From Planctomycetota bacterium (GTDB lineage Bacteria > Planctomycetota > JAJSAM01), in contig JAJSAM010000030.1 of the NCBI GenBank assembly GCA_024274785.1, positions 91,168 to 155,167 of the forward strand: 64,000 nt of DNA. The letters are read 5' to 3'. Below, piece after piece: positions 8,250 to 21,419 of this stretch. Under the pieces are notes generated by a model. The model was not told the origin of the DNA, did not search any database, and worked only from the letters and a program-made list of their open reading frames with translations. Both the position numbers and the translations under genes were made by a program. Positions within the stretch are counted from its first letter, which is position 1. Each line of letters opens with the position of its first letter.

Positions 8250-9945
8250 CGTGGACGAGCATGGCGCGCGCGGCCTGATCGAGGATCTCATCCGGCGACA
8301 TCGGCTTGCCGAGGAAGAGCTCCTCTCCGTTTTCGGCGATGCGATCTCCGGACATCATCACGATCCGCCCGGCCATCGAAGGCCGGCTCGCGATCATCCG
8401 CTCGCGGCAGGTGCAGCCCGGCAGGTCCGGCATCTTCATGTCGAGGAAGACCAGGTCCGGTACCCGTTCCTCGAACAGATCGAGTCCCTGGCGTCCATTC
8501 GCACCGATGCGCACGCAGTGCCCTTCGGACTCGAGGACCAGGGCGAGGTATTCGCGGACGCCCTTCTCATCGTCGATGACCAGGATGTCCAGGCCGACCG
8601 GCCGGGGAGGCACGGCCGCCTCGCGCTCGGCGATCAGCTCCTCCTCGGGAACGGGAAGCCGCAGGACAAACCCGGCCCCGCACTTCTCGCCATGCGTCAA
8701 CAGGAGCTCGCCACCATGATCCTCGAGGATCTTCCTGGAGATCGCCAGACCGAGTCCGGTACCCCGGCCGGAGGGCTTGGTGGTGAAGAATTGCTCGAAC
8801 ACGCGGTCGGCGATCTCGGTCGGCACGCCGGGACCATCATCGATGACCTCGATCAGGAAGGTCTCTCCGATGCGACCGGTGCGCACGGTGATGGAGCTGC
8901 CGACTCCCGACTCCCGGATGGCGTCCTGGGCATTCTTGACGAGGTTCAGCATGACCTGGCGCAGGAGGTTCGGATCCACCATCGCCCGGGGGAGATCGGT
9001 CATCTCGAGGGTAAGCGCGATGTCGTTCACCGCGAGCTGGTGATCGAGGAACTCGCAGACCTGCTCCACCAGGGCGTTCAGGTCCGTGGGGACCCGCTCA
9101 GGCTTGCGCTGGCGGACGAAACCGAGCAGCGTACGGATGGTCTGGGCCATGCGCGACGCCTCTTTGCCGGCCTTGCCGAGGGTGTCCTCGAGGGTTCTCG
9201 ACAGCCGTTCCTCCCCGGCCAGTTGCAGGTAGCCGATGACGCCGGTGAGGGGGTTGTTCAGCTCGTGAGCCACGCCGGCCACGCATTCACCGAGGATCCG
9301 AAGCCGCTCACCGTCCACCTCACGCTTCTCGCGCAAGAGCCGCTCGGAAATGTCGCGCAGCACGAGGAGAGTCCCTTCCTGACCCTGCCCGAGGTCGGTC
9401 AGGAGCCGCGCGGACACCTCCACCGGCGTGGCGCCCCTCCCCGCCGGCAGCACCTCGCTCGAGAGATCGTGCACGACGCCGCCACGTTCCTCGACGCGCC
9501 TGACAATCGTCTCGAACTCGGTCACCCCACCGGAAAAGATCAGCCCGGCGGATCGACCCACGAGTTCTTCGCGGTCAATCCGGAGCAGTTCCCCGACAGC
9601 CGGGCTCGCGTAGATCACCTCCCCCCCCCCGTCCACGATGATCACGACGCCGGGGAAGGACTCGATCAGCTTCTCGAGGAAGTCGCGAGAGGATTTGAGC
9701 TCCCTCGACCGGGTTCGGAGCTCCTTTTTCAGGCTCTCCTTGATCCGGCCGGCAATCCACGCGCCGGTGGACCCGGCGAGGACCCCGATCCCTCCCCCGC
9801 CGAGGACGAAGGCCAGGGAAACCGGTTCGCCGGCGGCGGTACGCACGAGAGCCCCGAGCCCCAGAGTGCAAAGGGGAACGACCCACACGAGGTGCAGAGG
9901 GGAAGCCGGATATAGGTTTCTTCGGGCGGACACCGTTTCCACCAT
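8242..9945 (-). CDS. hybrid sensor histidine kinase with C-terminal receiver
   Basis: A 567-residue signalling protein. Two transmembrane helices (about 17-38 and 43-65) lead to a PAS domain (about 85-205), a HisKA dimerisation helix with the phospho-acceptor in GVAHELNNPL (His227), an HATPase domain with N box NLVKNAQDAI, G1 DDGPGV and G2 GRGTGLGLAIS, then a receiver with acidic pair DD near 458, phosphorylated Asp502 in FLDMKMP and Lys547 in LGKPMSP. ATG at 9945 was chosen because the much longer open frame upstream runs antisense through the next gene. No cognate regulator is adjacent; the fused receiver may act in a phosphorelay or feedback. Confidence 0.92.
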   Translation of the reverse strand: MVETVSARRNLYPASPLHLVWVVPLCTLGLGALVRTAAGEPVSLAFVLGGGGIGVLAGSTGAWIAGRIKESLKKELRTRSRELKSSRDFLEKLIESFPGVVIIVDGGGEVIYASPAVGELLRIDREELVGRSAGLIFSGGVTEFETIVRRVEERGGVVHDLSSEVLPAGRGATPVEVSARLLTDLGQGQEGTLLVLRDISERLLREKREVDGERLRILGECVAGVAHELNNPLTGVIGYLQLAGEERLSRTLEDTLGKAGKEASRMAQTIRTLLGFVRQRKPERVPTDLNALVEQVCEFLDHQLAVNDIALTLEMTDLPRAMVDPNLLRQVMLNLVKNAQDAIRESGVGSSITVRTGRIGETFLIEVIDDGPGVPTEIADRVFEQFFTTKPSGRGTGLGLAISRKILEDHGGELLLTHGEKCGAGFVLRLPVPEEELIAEREAAVPPRPVGLDILVIDDEKGVREYLALVLESEGHCVRIGANGRQGLDLFEERVPDLVFLDMKMPDLPGCTCRERMIASRPSMAGRIVMMSGDRIAENGEELFLGKPMSPDEILDQAARAMLVHVT

Positions 9946-10137
9946 CGACCTGTGGGCGAGTAGTCTTGAGTGAAGAACGTGGTGCCGGCGGCGGAGGATG
10001 GCATGCCCGCTTTTCTCGTCGGTGTGCGCATCGCGATTCTGCGACGATGGAAGCCATGAGAGTGTGTGTTGCGTTTTTTCGGGTTTCCGCCGCGGCCGCC
10101 CCTCGGATCGGGCGCAATGGTGAGAAATGCGGCCAGC

Positions 10138-11997
10138 ATGAGTGATCGCTGGAGATCGAACTTCGATGCACGAAGGCTGGATGCCGGGGCGGCCATCGCC
10201 TCTGTCCGGCCCGGACACCGCGTCTTCGTGGGGACCGCCGCGGGCGAACCGGCGCACCTGGTCGCCGCCCTGGCGGATCACGCGCCCGAACTCGCGGACG
10301 TCGAACTCGTCCAATTCCACACGCTTTCGCAGGCGCCGTATCTCGGCCGGGAGTTCGAGGACCGGATCCGCGCCAACTCGCTCTTCGTCGGGGAGTCGAT
10401 CAGGGCGGCGGTCACCGCGGGGCAGGTCGATTACACTCCGCTCTTCCTGTCGATGATTCCGGAGGCCTTCCGGACGAGGCGGATTCCCATCGACGTGGCG
10501 CTGATCATGGTCAGCCCGCCGGACGAACACGGCTACCTCTCCCTCGGGCCGGCGGTGGACATCACCCGTGCGGCGACGGAAGCGGCGCGGGTGGTGATCG
10601 CCCAGGTCAACTCCCGGATGCCGCGGACCTTCGGCGGCGGCCTGCTGCACGTCACCGAGATCGACTCGTTCGTGCTCCACGACGAGGACCTCGCCACCAA
10701 TGCCCCCGTCCCCCCGGACCGCGTGCACGAGGAGATCGCGGCGTACATCGGCCGCCTGGTGCGGGACGGCGCGACGGTCCAGGTGGGCGCGGGCCGCATT
10801 CCGAACGCGGTGATGCCGTATCTCGCCGACAAGCGCGACCTCGGCGTCCACACCGAGCTATTCTCCGACGGCTTGATGGAACTGGTGAAGAGCGGTGCGA
10901 TCACCGGCCGGAAGAAGACGTTTCATCCGGGCCGCATCGTGACCTCGATGGCCTTCGGTTCCGCGGAGCTCTACGCGTACCTCGACCGCAACCCGGCCAT
11001 CGAATTCCACGGATCGGATTACGTGAACTCCCCGGTCCACATCGCCATGAACGACCGCATGGTGGCGATCAACTCCGGGCTCCAGGTCGATATCACCGGA
11101 CAGGTCTGCGCCGACTCCCTCGGCTATCGCTCTTTCTCCGGCATGGGCGGTCACGCCGACTTCACCCGGGGCGCGGCGCTCAGCAAGGGTGGAAAACCCA
11201 TCATCGCCCTGCCGTCCACGGCCGACACCCCGGAGGGAACGGTTTCGCGGATCGTCATCGCTCTTCACGAGGGAGCCGGAGTGGTCACCACGCGCGGCGA
11301 CGTCCATTACGTGGTCACCGAGCACGGCATCGCCTACCTGCACGGCAAGACCATGCGGGAGCGGGCGATGGCGCTGATCTCGATCGCGCATCCGGATTTC
11401 CGGGAAGACCTCCTCCATGCCGCGAAGGCGCGCCGCCTGGTCTTCACCGACCAGATCCTTCCGCCACCGGGCACGGTGTACCCCCGGGCGTTGGAGAAAC
11501 ACACCGAGTTGAAAGGCGGCGAGCGGTTGCTGCTGCGGCCCATCCGCGGAACCGACGACGACGAGATGAAAGATCTCTTCTACTCGTTCTCCGAGCAGAC
11601 GAGGTATCTGCGGTTCCACGCGGTGACGAGGGAGATGCCCCACCGCCGCCGCCAGGTATTCTGCAACGTGGACTACCACTACGAGATGGCCCTCGTCGCC
11701 GTCCTGGAAGAGAACGGCCGGGAGGATCTGGTCGGGGTTGCCCGCTACCTGATGGACGAGGGCGACCGCTCGGCCGAGGTGGCCTTCATCGTTCGCGACG
11801 ACTGGCAGGGCAAGGGATTGGGCAGCCGTCTCTTCGCGGAGTTGGCGGACATCGCGAAGTCGCGCGGAATCGACCGTTTCACCGCAGAGGTGCTGATGGA
11901 GAACCGGGCGATGCTCCGCGTGTTCAGAAGCAGCGGCTACCCGATGAAAACCGGCCGCGAGAGCGGAGTGATCTCGGTGGAGCTGGACCTCACGTAG
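10138..11997 (+). CDS. acetyl-CoA hydrolase/CoA-transferase fused to GNAT acetyltransferase
   Basis: A 619-residue two-domain enzyme. Residues 1 to about 450 match the 4-hydroxybutyrate/acetyl-CoA transferase family, with GMGGHADFTRGA, PEGTVSRIV and EHGIAYLHGKTMRERA segments; it would move CoA between acyl groups or hydrolyse acetyl-CoA. Residues about 470-619 form a GNAT domain (DDWQGKGLGSRLF acetyl-CoA loop, LMENRAMLRVFRSSGY). This fusion exists in other bacteria. The start is uncertain: ATG codons at 10117 and 10138 are both possible and neither has a good ribosome site. A hairpin follows the TAG stop. Substrate is not predictable here. Confidence 0.88.
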   Translation: MSDRWRSNFDARRLDAGAAIASVRPGHRVFVGTAAGEPAHLVAALADHAPELADVELVQFHTLSQAPYLGREFEDRIRANSLFVGESIRAAVTAGQVDYTPLFLSMIPEAFRTRRIPIDVALIMVSPPDEHGYLSLGPAVDITRAATEAARVVIAQVNSRMPRTFGGGLLHVTEIDSFVLHDEDLATNAPVPPDRVHEEIAAYIGRLVRDGATVQVGAGRIPNAVMPYLADKRDLGVHTELFSDGLMELVKSGAITGRKKTFHPGRIVTSMAFGSAELYAYLDRNPAIEFHGSDYVNSPVHIAMNDRMVAINSGLQVDITGQVCADSLGYRSFSGMGGHADFTRGAALSKGGKPIIALPSTADTPEGTVSRIVIALHEGAGVVTTRGDVHYVVTEHGIAYLHGKTMRERAMALISIAHPDFREDLLHAAKARRLVFTDQILPPPGTVYPRALEKHTELKGGERLLLRPIRGTDDDEMKDLFYSFSEQTRYLRFHAVTREMPHRRRQVFCNVDYHYEMALVAVLEENGREDLVGVARYLMDEGDRSAEVAFIVRDDWQGKGLGSRLFAELADIAKSRGIDRFTAEVLMENRAMLRVFRSSGYPMKTGRESGVISVELDLT

Positions 11998-12002
11998 AGT
12001 GT

Positions 12003-12029
12003 CGGGTTCCGTCCCCGGGGCGGAACCCG
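12003..12029. terminator. hairpin between convergent genes
   Basis: CGGGTTCCG and CGGAACCCG form a perfect 9-bp stem around a loop of TCCCCGGGG, itself able to pair. It sits 6 bp after the CoA-transferase stop and before the convergent stop at 12046. There is no T tract on either side, so termination efficiency is uncertain. Confidence 0.55.
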
Positions 12030-12045
12030 GGCCGACCGGAGGCAT

Positions 12046-13536
12046 CTAACGCAACAGGCCGGCCGGGCGGTTCCCCAGGTACCACGAGATCCACCGGTCC
12101 ACTGCCGCCTGCCGTGCCGGCTCACCGGCCCGGGGGTCGAAGCCCTTCGATCGGCCGGTGATCTCCCTGAGGATCAGGATCGCTCTCGCGCGGAGTTCCA
12201 GTTCATCCGCGGTCAGCCTCGTCAGGAGAAGCGGGACCACCCTCGGACCGAGGTGGCGAAACTCCCCGGCACGCTTCGTCAGGGCGTCGCCTTCGAGCCG
12301 GACCATTTCCACGAACGCCGCCTTGAACAGGTTCCGGAGACCCTCATCCCCGAGTTCCCCGGCCCCGGTGAGATCGACCAGAGGCTCTTCCGTAGCCACC
12401 GCCATCGACCGCGCGGTGGCCCGCGCGAGGAACAGCAGCGCGAAAGCCTGCGTCACCGGATCGGCCTGGCGCCCCCCTCTCATCGCGGACGGAACACGCC
12501 AGGAGCCATCCGGGCTCTGGGCATCCACCAGGTACTTCGCCCCTTCCGCGTACCAGCGGTGGCCCGCCATGTAGACCACGCCCGCCAGCACACCGGCCCG
12601 CTCCAGCCCGTAGAGGTAGTAGTAGTGCCAGCCGGCGTTCCCCCGAGGGTTGTCCCGAACCGAGAAGTTCTTCCCGAGCCAGGCGATGCCGTCCCACATC
12701 GCCTTCTCTCCCGCGGCGATCAGGGAACGCCACCGGCGGTCCTGAAGCTCGGAGAGGCAGATCGCCACCGCGGCCGTGCCGGCAGCGGTCATCGATCCGG
12801 TCACTCCCTGCGGCTCGATGTAGCCCCAGCCCCGGGCGTAATCGTAGCCCGCCACCGTCCTGCGATTCGCGGAGTAGACCCCGTCGCCGCCCTCCTCCCG
12901 GGAGCGGCGCACCTTCGCCCCTCGGCGTTCCTGCCTGGAAATGAAGTGCGTGAGAACTTTCGCGAACACCTCCTCCGGCACCGGCACACCGGATCTCCGC
13001 GCCTCCTTCAGCGCGAGCAACGCGTACTGGGTGTTCGAATTGTCGAAACCATCCCGGGGGCCGGGATACCGCCACGCTCCGCCCGCGGTCCGGCTCTTCA
13101 ACAAGAACGTAACGAGCGATGCCAGCCAGTCCCGGTCCTCCTTCGACAGCTCCCCGCGAGCCCGGCGATATTCCGCGAGCGCCATGATGGACACGGACGC
13201 GGAGTAGGTGTGACGGGACGAGCCCGAGGCCCGGTGCAGTATCCGCATGAACTCGAAAGCCCTCCGGATCACGTCGTGATCCGGGGCCATGCCCGAGTGA
13301 AGCAGGGCCAGCACGGAGAGTGCGGTGCCGCCGAGGGGTTGACCAAGTTCTGCGGCGAATGATCCATTGGGGGCCTGCGTGCCGGCCAGCCATTCGGCCC
13401 CACGATCGATGGACTCGTCGATCAGCTTCTGGAGTTTTTCATCGGCGATCTTCTGAGGAGGAGTGTCCTTACCGGTGGAGATCTCCGGGATGGTGAAGAG
13501 AAGCACGAACAGGATGATGGTGGTGGTGGGCCGCAC
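12046..13536 (-). CDS. exported squalene-cyclase/prenyltransferase-repeat protein
   Basis: A 496-residue secreted alpha-toroid protein. It opens with a signal peptide (TTTIILFVLLFTIPEIST) and carries repeated QW-like units (GAEWLAGTQAPNGSFAAELG, GGTALSVLALLHSG, AKYLVDAQSPDGSWRVPSA). The catalytic DxDD of true squalene-hopene cyclases is not visible, so it is unlikely to make hopanoids; export also argues against it. Such proteins are frequent in Planctomycetota and are uncharacterised. The start is GTG at 13536; no ATG fits. TAGAGT lies six bases before it, so the message may be leaderless. The C-terminal 100 residues look like HEAT-type helices. Confidence 0.8.
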   Translation of the reverse strand: MRPTTTIILFVLLFTIPEISTGKDTPPQKIADEKLQKLIDESIDRGAEWLAGTQAPNGSFAAELGQPLGGTALSVLALLHSGMAPDHDVIRRAFEFMRILHRASGSSRHTYSASVSIMALAEYRRARGELSKEDRDWLASLVTFLLKSRTAGGAWRYPGPRDGFDNSNTQYALLALKEARRSGVPVPEEVFAKVLTHFISRQERRGAKVRRSREEGGDGVYSANRRTVAGYDYARGWGYIEPQGVTGSMTAAGTAAVAICLSELQDRRWRSLIAAGEKAMWDGIAWLGKNFSVRDNPRGNAGWHYYYLYGLERAGVLAGVVYMAGHRWYAEGAKYLVDAQSPDGSWRVPSAMRGGRQADPVTQAFALLFLARATARSMAVATEEPLVDLTGAGELGDEGLRNLFKAAFVEMVRLEGDALTKRAGEFRHLGPRVVPLLLTRLTADELELRARAILILREITGRSKGFDPRAGEPARQAAVDRWISWYLGNRPAGLLR

Positions 13537-13716
13537 GGTCCCACTCTAATCCAGACCGTCCCCCCGTCAACGTACCTCGAGCGAAACCGGGGCGGACCGA
13601 ACGAGACCGACACCGCGCGGCAAAGGGGCTCCGCTCGCTGCTCCGGACACCGCTCCGGGTGTGGTATCCTGCATGGTTTGGGGAATAGAGGGGCACCAAC
13701 CGGCCGGGAGAAGCGC

Positions 13717-16875
<3,159 letters not shown>

Positions 16876-17004
16876 GTGACGAAGGTGATGGCCGAAAACC
16901 CGGTGCTGAAGCCGGACTTCAGCAGGAGGCCGAACAGAAAGGCCCCGAAACTCCCGCGGAGGAAATGAGGGGCCGCGCTACCACCCGGTGCTTTCGACAC
17001 AGCT

Positions 17005-18345
17005 TCACTGCTTTACTGCTTTACCGCCACCGAGCCCCACCAGCGCCCGCCTCAACCGATCGAGCCCCTCATCCACCACCTCTTTCGTCACGTTCAGCGA
17101 CGGGCGGAGGCGGATCGAGCGGGAGCCACAGGTCAGCACGATGGTCAACTCGTCGTAGCAGGCAGCGCGGAGCTTGTCGCGAGTCTCGGCGTCCGGCAGA
17201 TCGAAGGCCACCAGCAGACCGAGTCCCCGGACGTTCGTGACGAGATCCGGCATATCGTCGGCGAGCTTCCGCAGGCCGGCGAGCAGCCGCTTTCCCATCA
17301 CCTCGGCGTTCTCGACGAGCTTCTCGTCCTTGATGATCTCGAGGATCCCGGTGGCTCGCACCAGGTCGACCAGGCCGCCGCCCCAGGTGGAGTTGATGCG
17401 GGAGGAGAGCTCGAAGACGTGGTCCTTCACTTCTTAGATCCGGCGAGAGCAGAGAATGCCCCCGACCTGCATCTTCTTCGCGAAGCAGACGATGTCCGGG
17501 ACCATGCCGAAGTGCTCGAAGGCCCACATCCGGCCGGTGACGCCGAGACCGGTCTGCACCTCGTCGAAGATGAGCAGCGCTTCGCGTTCGTTCGCGATGC
17601 GGCGAAGCTCCTTGAAGAACTCGGGACGGAAGTGATGATCGCCGCCCTCGCACTGCACCGGCTCGATCAGGATCCCGGCGATGCGGTTCGGGTGAGCGTC
17701 GAAAGCCGCCTCGATCTCGGCGACGGCCTCGCTCTCCGCCTGCTCGGCCCTCTTCAGATTCTCGTCGGTCAGGGGGAAGGTGAGCTTCGGGTTCTCGACC
17801 CGCGGCCAGTCGAACTTCGGGAAGTGGGCGACCTTCACCGGGTCGGTGTTGGTGACCGACATGGTGTAGCCGCTGCGACCGTGGAAGGCCTCGCGGAAGT
17901 GGAGGATCGACGGCTGGACGGCGGGAACCCTCTTTTCCAGGTTCTTGCGCGCCTTCCAGTCGAAAGCGGCCTTCATCGCGTTCTCCACCGCGAGCGCACC
18001 GCCCTCCACCAGGAAGAGGTGGGGCAGCTCCTCCGGGATCGCGATGCGGGAGCAGGTGTCGACGAATTCAGCCATCTCCACCGTCAGCATGTCGGAGTTC
18101 GCGGGCTTGTGCACACCGGCCCGGATCAGGCGATCGAGGAACGCCGGGTCGCGCAGGCGCGGGTGGTTGAAGCCGAGGGGGCTCGACGCGAAGAAGGTGT
18201 AGAAGTCGAGGTACTCGTCCCCGGTGGTCTCATCGACGAGAAAGGCACCGTGGCTCCGGTCGAGGTCCACCACCAGGCGGAATCCATCCACGAGCATGTG
18301 CTTCTCGACCGTCTGGCGTACATCCTGCGGCGCGATGCGGTTCAA
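17005..18345 (-). pseudogene. lat: L-lysine 6-aminotransferase, interrupted by in-frame TAA
   Basis: PLP-dependent enzyme moving the epsilon-amino group of lysine to 2-oxoglutarate, giving the semialdehyde that cyclises to piperideine carboxylate. The frame reads from TTG at 18345, preceded by AGGAG and overlapping the regulator stop as TTGA. Family landmarks are present: HMLVDGFRLVVDLD, the cofactor segment LIFDEVQTGLGVTG, the Schiff-base lysine in CFAKKMQ, and SSRINSTWGGGLVDLV. Codon 304 is TAA (17436-17434), between SRRI and EVKDHVF, where relatives have an acidic residue; the frame then continues intact to TGA at 17005. Length without the stop (446) is normal. Either a point nonsense mutation, a consensus error or readthrough. 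Confidence 0.88.
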
Positions 18346-18845
18346 GATCGTCTCCTGCGCTTCTTCGAGGGCCTTTCGTCGCCCCTTGGTTCCGGGATTT
18401 CGACGCGAGGGTCGTCCTGCGTCGTATCGAGGACGATGTACGATCTGGTCTGCCGCACACCGGCCAGGGAGTTGATGCGATCGAGCACGAGTTCCCGGAG
18501 CGCCGTGCGGTCGGGCACCCGGGCCTTCACCAGACAGGAGAACTCCCCGGTGACGAAGTGACATTCCTGCACTTCGGGGAGCCTTGAGACCAGCACCACG
18601 AACTCCTTCTCGTGCGCCGGGCTCTCGATGAATACCTCCACGTAGACGGTGATCTCGACGCCGACCTTCAGCTCATCAACCAGCACGGTGAACCGGCGGA
18701 TGACACCGTCACGCTCCAGCCGGTGGATACGTTCGTTCACCGCGGCGGCGGAAAGGCCGACCTGCCGCCCGACCTCCGCCTGCGAGGTCCGCGCATCGTC
18801 CTGGAGGATCCTGAGGATCGCCCGATCTTTGGCATCGACTCCCAT
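18342..18845 (-). CDS. Lrp/AsnC-family transcriptional regulator
   Basis: A 167-residue feast/famine regulator: an N-terminal winged helix-turn-helix (ILRILQDDARTSQAEVGRQV, then LSAAAVNERIHRLERDGVI) and a C-terminal RAM ligand domain (VQECHFVTGEFSCLVKARV). ATG at 18845 was preferred over ATG at 18851 or 18869 because TATATT lies seven bases before it and no ribosome site is seen. The stop overlaps the TTG start of the lysine aminotransferase, so the two genes form one unit. The same pairing of an Lrp regulator with lat occurs in Mycobacterium tuberculosis, suggesting amino-acid-responsive control of lysine catabolism. The C-terminal tail is basic (KKRRRR). Confidence 0.92.
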   Translation of the reverse strand: MGVDAKDRAILRILQDDARTSQAEVGRQVGLSAAAVNERIHRLERDGVIRRFTVLVDELKVGVEITVYVEVFIESPAHEKEFVVLVSRLPEVQECHFVTGEFSCLVKARVPDRTALRELVLDRINSLAGVRQTRSYIVLDTTQDDPRVEIPEPRGDERPSKKRRRRS

Positions 18846-19035
18846 GATCATGAATATATTGGGAATCAAGCACCAGAACCCGAATGTTCATCGGAAAATC
18901 CGAAATTCCACCGAAAACCTACCGGCAGGCCGCGCCCACTCCCTCAACCGCCCGTCCGGGCGCGGCCACCGGCCGGCGGGGGTGGACAGGCGGTAATCCC
19001 GCAGGTGGGCGATCAGATCTGCCGATGTGGGAACC

Positions 19036-19497
19036 ATGGCACCATCGCGCCACATTCTGTTCCTGGCCGTGCTCGTACTGGTGGTGGGATCTGTTCTGGC
19101 CGGGATCTGGTACGTCGTCCTCCCTGTGCAGTTCGCGGGCGCCGAGACCCCGGCCGGCAGCGTGTACTGCGCACTGGATCCCGCGGACTACTGGCGCTAC
19201 ACGCGCACGCTCGAAACCAGGCTCCTCCTCACGGACGCCCGCGGGATCACACGATGCATCGAAGCTCCGATCGTTGGCGTGGTCATCCGGGATCCGGTGA
19301 CCGGACGCCCGAGCAAGCTTGCGGTCGATGTCCTTCCCAACCTGATCAACGAAGACACTCTCGTCTGGAACCTGAGGCTGAAGATCCCGCAGGGGCGGGA
19401 GTACTGCGGCGCGTACCTGGAGGAGGGCCGCTACGAGGACATGTCCGGCCGAAAACACCAGATCGACTGGTCGACCGTGGAATTCGACGGTGAATAG
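19036..19497 (+). CDS. hypothetical single-pass membrane protein
   Basis: A 153-residue protein I do not recognise. One hydrophobic helix (ILFLAVLVLVVGSVLAGIWY, about residues 7-28) anchors an extracytoplasmic domain with three cysteines (residues near 46, 75 and 117) that could form a disulfide. The ATG at 19036 is favoured over GTG at 19027; neither has a clear ribosome site. It precedes the first kinase gene in the same frame, separated only by the TAG stop and 135 bp. A role as partner of the kinases is possible but unproven. Confidence 0.6.
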   Translation: MAPSRHILFLAVLVLVVGSVLAGIWYVVLPVQFAGAETPAGSVYCALDPADYWRYTRTLETRLLLTDARGITRCIEAPIVGVVIRDPVTGRPSKLAVDVLPNLINEDTLVWNLRLKIPQGREYCGAYLEEGRYEDMSGRKHQIDWSTVEFDGE

Positions 19498-19632
19498 AAT
19501 ACGGTGTCACCCTTCGTATCTTCCAGTGGACTCCCGGCAACCCTCGTCGTAGGCTTCCCGGACCCGGCGGTGCGGTTACAATGGCTGGCGATCGGGTGGG
19601 CGCGAATTCCACGCCTCGATCCGGGAGGGCCC

Positions 19633-21333
19633 TTGGGCGACGGAAAAGACAAGAAGCGGCAGATCCCCGGCTACAAGCTCCTGACCCGGCTCGGCACGGG
19701 TGGCCAGGCGAACGTCTACAAGGCGGTTCAGATCTCCATGAACCGGCACGTAGCGGTCAAGGTCATCATGCCGGAGCAGGGCATTGCGGAGAGTGAGCTC
19801 GGCCGATTCATGCGGGAAGCCCGGGTGCTCGCCCGCCTGCGCCACGAGAACATCGTCCAGGCGATCGACTACGGCGAAGAGGAGGGGATCCGTTACCTGG
19901 TGATGGAGTTCATCGAGGGCGAGAGCGTCCTCGACATGATCGAGCGGGACGGCGCCATGGGTACCCGCCGCGCCTGCGAGATCGCGATCCAGATCTGCCG
20001 CGCCCTCGAACACGCGGAAGGGTTCGGCGTCATCCACCGGGACATCAAGCCCGCCAATATCGTGATCACGAAGACCAACCGCGCGGTGCTGGTGGACTTC
20101 GGCCTGGCCCGTCCCGAAGAGACCGACCTGCAACTCACCATGACCGGGACGACGGTGGGGACGCCCCACTACATGTCGCCCGAGCAGATCCGCGGCGTCG
20201 AGAAGCTGGACGGCCGCGCGGACCTCTACGCCCTCGGCGCCACCTTCTTCCACATGCTGACCGGCGTGGTCCCCTTCCCCGCACAGTCCAAGGCGGAGAT
20301 CATGGCGAGCCACCTGCGGGAGGAGGTGAAGCTCCCGGAGAAGTGCCCGGTGAACGTGCCGGAGTACATTTTCGACGTCATCAGCACCGTGATGGAGAAG
20401 GACCGGGAAGACCGTTATGCCTCGGCGCGGGAAATGCTGGCCGCCCTCATCGCGGCCAGGCAGCGCCTCCCCCAGCAGACCCAGATCGACCTGCCGGTGC
20501 TCGGCCGCCAGGAGGAGGAGTTGGCGAAGAAGCTCGCCGAGATGGCGGCGGAGCGCGACCGGCTGGCCGAGCACGCCCGGCTGCTCGAGGAGCGCCTGCG
20601 CTCCATCGAGGCGGCCAAAGTGCCGGCGCGGCCCGCCCGGACGCAGCAGGTGGACGCCCCGGGAACCATCTCGGAAGTCGCCGACGTCAACCCCATGATG
20701 AAGGTGGATCAGGGTTTCTTCTCCTGCGGCGAAGACGAGGGGAAGGATGTGGACTCGCCCCGTCGCGAGGTCCAGGTCGACGCCTTCTGGGTCGATATCT
20801 ACCCCGTGACGAACCACCAGTACGCCCGCTTCGTCGCCGAGACCGGCCGGGTGCCGCCCAAGCACTGGGAAGGCGATCGGCCTCCGGGCGAGATCGCCAA
20901 TCATCCCGTCGTCTGGGTCAGCTGGCAGGACGCGGTGGAGTTCGCCGCCTGGGCCGGCAAGCGCCTGCCCACTCCCATCGAATGGCAGAAGACCGCGCGG
21001 GGGACGGACAGCCGCCAGTTTCCCTGGGGTGACATCCCCGACCCGCGCCGCTGCAACTGCAAGGAGATCGGCATCGGCAGCACCACCGCCGTCGGCGCCT
21101 ACAAGAACGGGGTCTCTCCCTACGATGTCTACGACATGGCCGGCAACGTGGCGGAGTGGGTGTTCGGCAAGTTCAACGTGCATGGTCCCTCGGACGTGGG
21201 CCAGGTGATCCGCGCGGTCTGCGGCGGCTCCTGGCGCGACTCGATCATGCGGTCCCGCTGCGCCTCCCGGCGAGGTTACCGGGATGGCGGCCGGGCGCCG
21301 TACGTGGGGTTCCGCTGCGCAAGGGACGCGTAG
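19633..21333 (+). CDS. Ser/Thr protein kinase fused to formylglycine-generating-enzyme-like domain (copy 1)
   Basis: A 566-residue PknB-type kinase. The start is TTG at 19633 behind GGGAGGG; the paralogue at 21522 uses the same TTG and context. Kinase landmarks: glycine loop LGTGGQANVY (20-29), Lys43, catalytic Asp137 in HRDIKPAN, Asp155 in DFG, and GTPHYMSPEQIRG. A coiled-coil (about 290-335) links to an FGE/sulfatase-modifying-factor domain (about 355-566; FWVDIYPVTNHQYARFV, RLPTPIEWQKTARG, GGSWRDSIMRSRCASR). No transmembrane helix is seen, so it is probably cytosolic. True FGE oxidises a sulfatase Cys; here the domain may instead bind targets. Confidence 0.93.
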   Translation: MGDGKDKKRQIPGYKLLTRLGTGGQANVYKAVQISMNRHVAVKVIMPEQGIAESELGRFMREARVLARLRHENIVQAIDYGEEEGIRYLVMEFIEGESVLDMIERDGAMGTRRACEIAIQICRALEHAEGFGVIHRDIKPANIVITKTNRAVLVDFGLARPEETDLQLTMTGTTVGTPHYMSPEQIRGVEKLDGRADLYALGATFFHMLTGVVPFPAQSKAEIMASHLREEVKLPEKCPVNVPEYIFDVISTVMEKDREDRYASAREMLAALIAARQRLPQQTQIDLPVLGRQEEELAKKLAEMAAERDRLAEHARLLEERLRSIEAAKVPARPARTQQVDAPGTISEVADVNPMMKVDQGFFSCGEDEGKDVDSPRREVQVDAFWVDIYPVTNHQYARFVAETGRVPPKHWEGDRPPGEIANHPVVWVSWQDAVEFAAWAGKRLPTPIEWQKTARGTDSRQFPWGDIPDPRRCNCKEIGIGSTTAVGAYKNGVSPYDVYDMAGNVAEWVFGKFNVHGPSDVGQVIRAVCGGSWRDSIMRSRCASRRGYRDGGRAPYVGFRCARDA

Positions 21334-21419
21334 AAAGAGGGGGCAGCCCCATCCCGGAGGCCCGCACTCCACCCCGGTCGTCGCCTCGCGGTCGGTCACT
21401 TGCAGCGCTGGCGGTTCGC

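Noticed and set aside
9946..10851. Upstream extension of the hybrid kinase frame
   Set aside because: It runs antisense through the CoA-transferase and has no domain; the start is at 9945.
10858..12045. 395-residue minus-strand open frame
   Set aside because: Perfect shadow of the CoA-transferase/GNAT gene, without ribosome site or domain.
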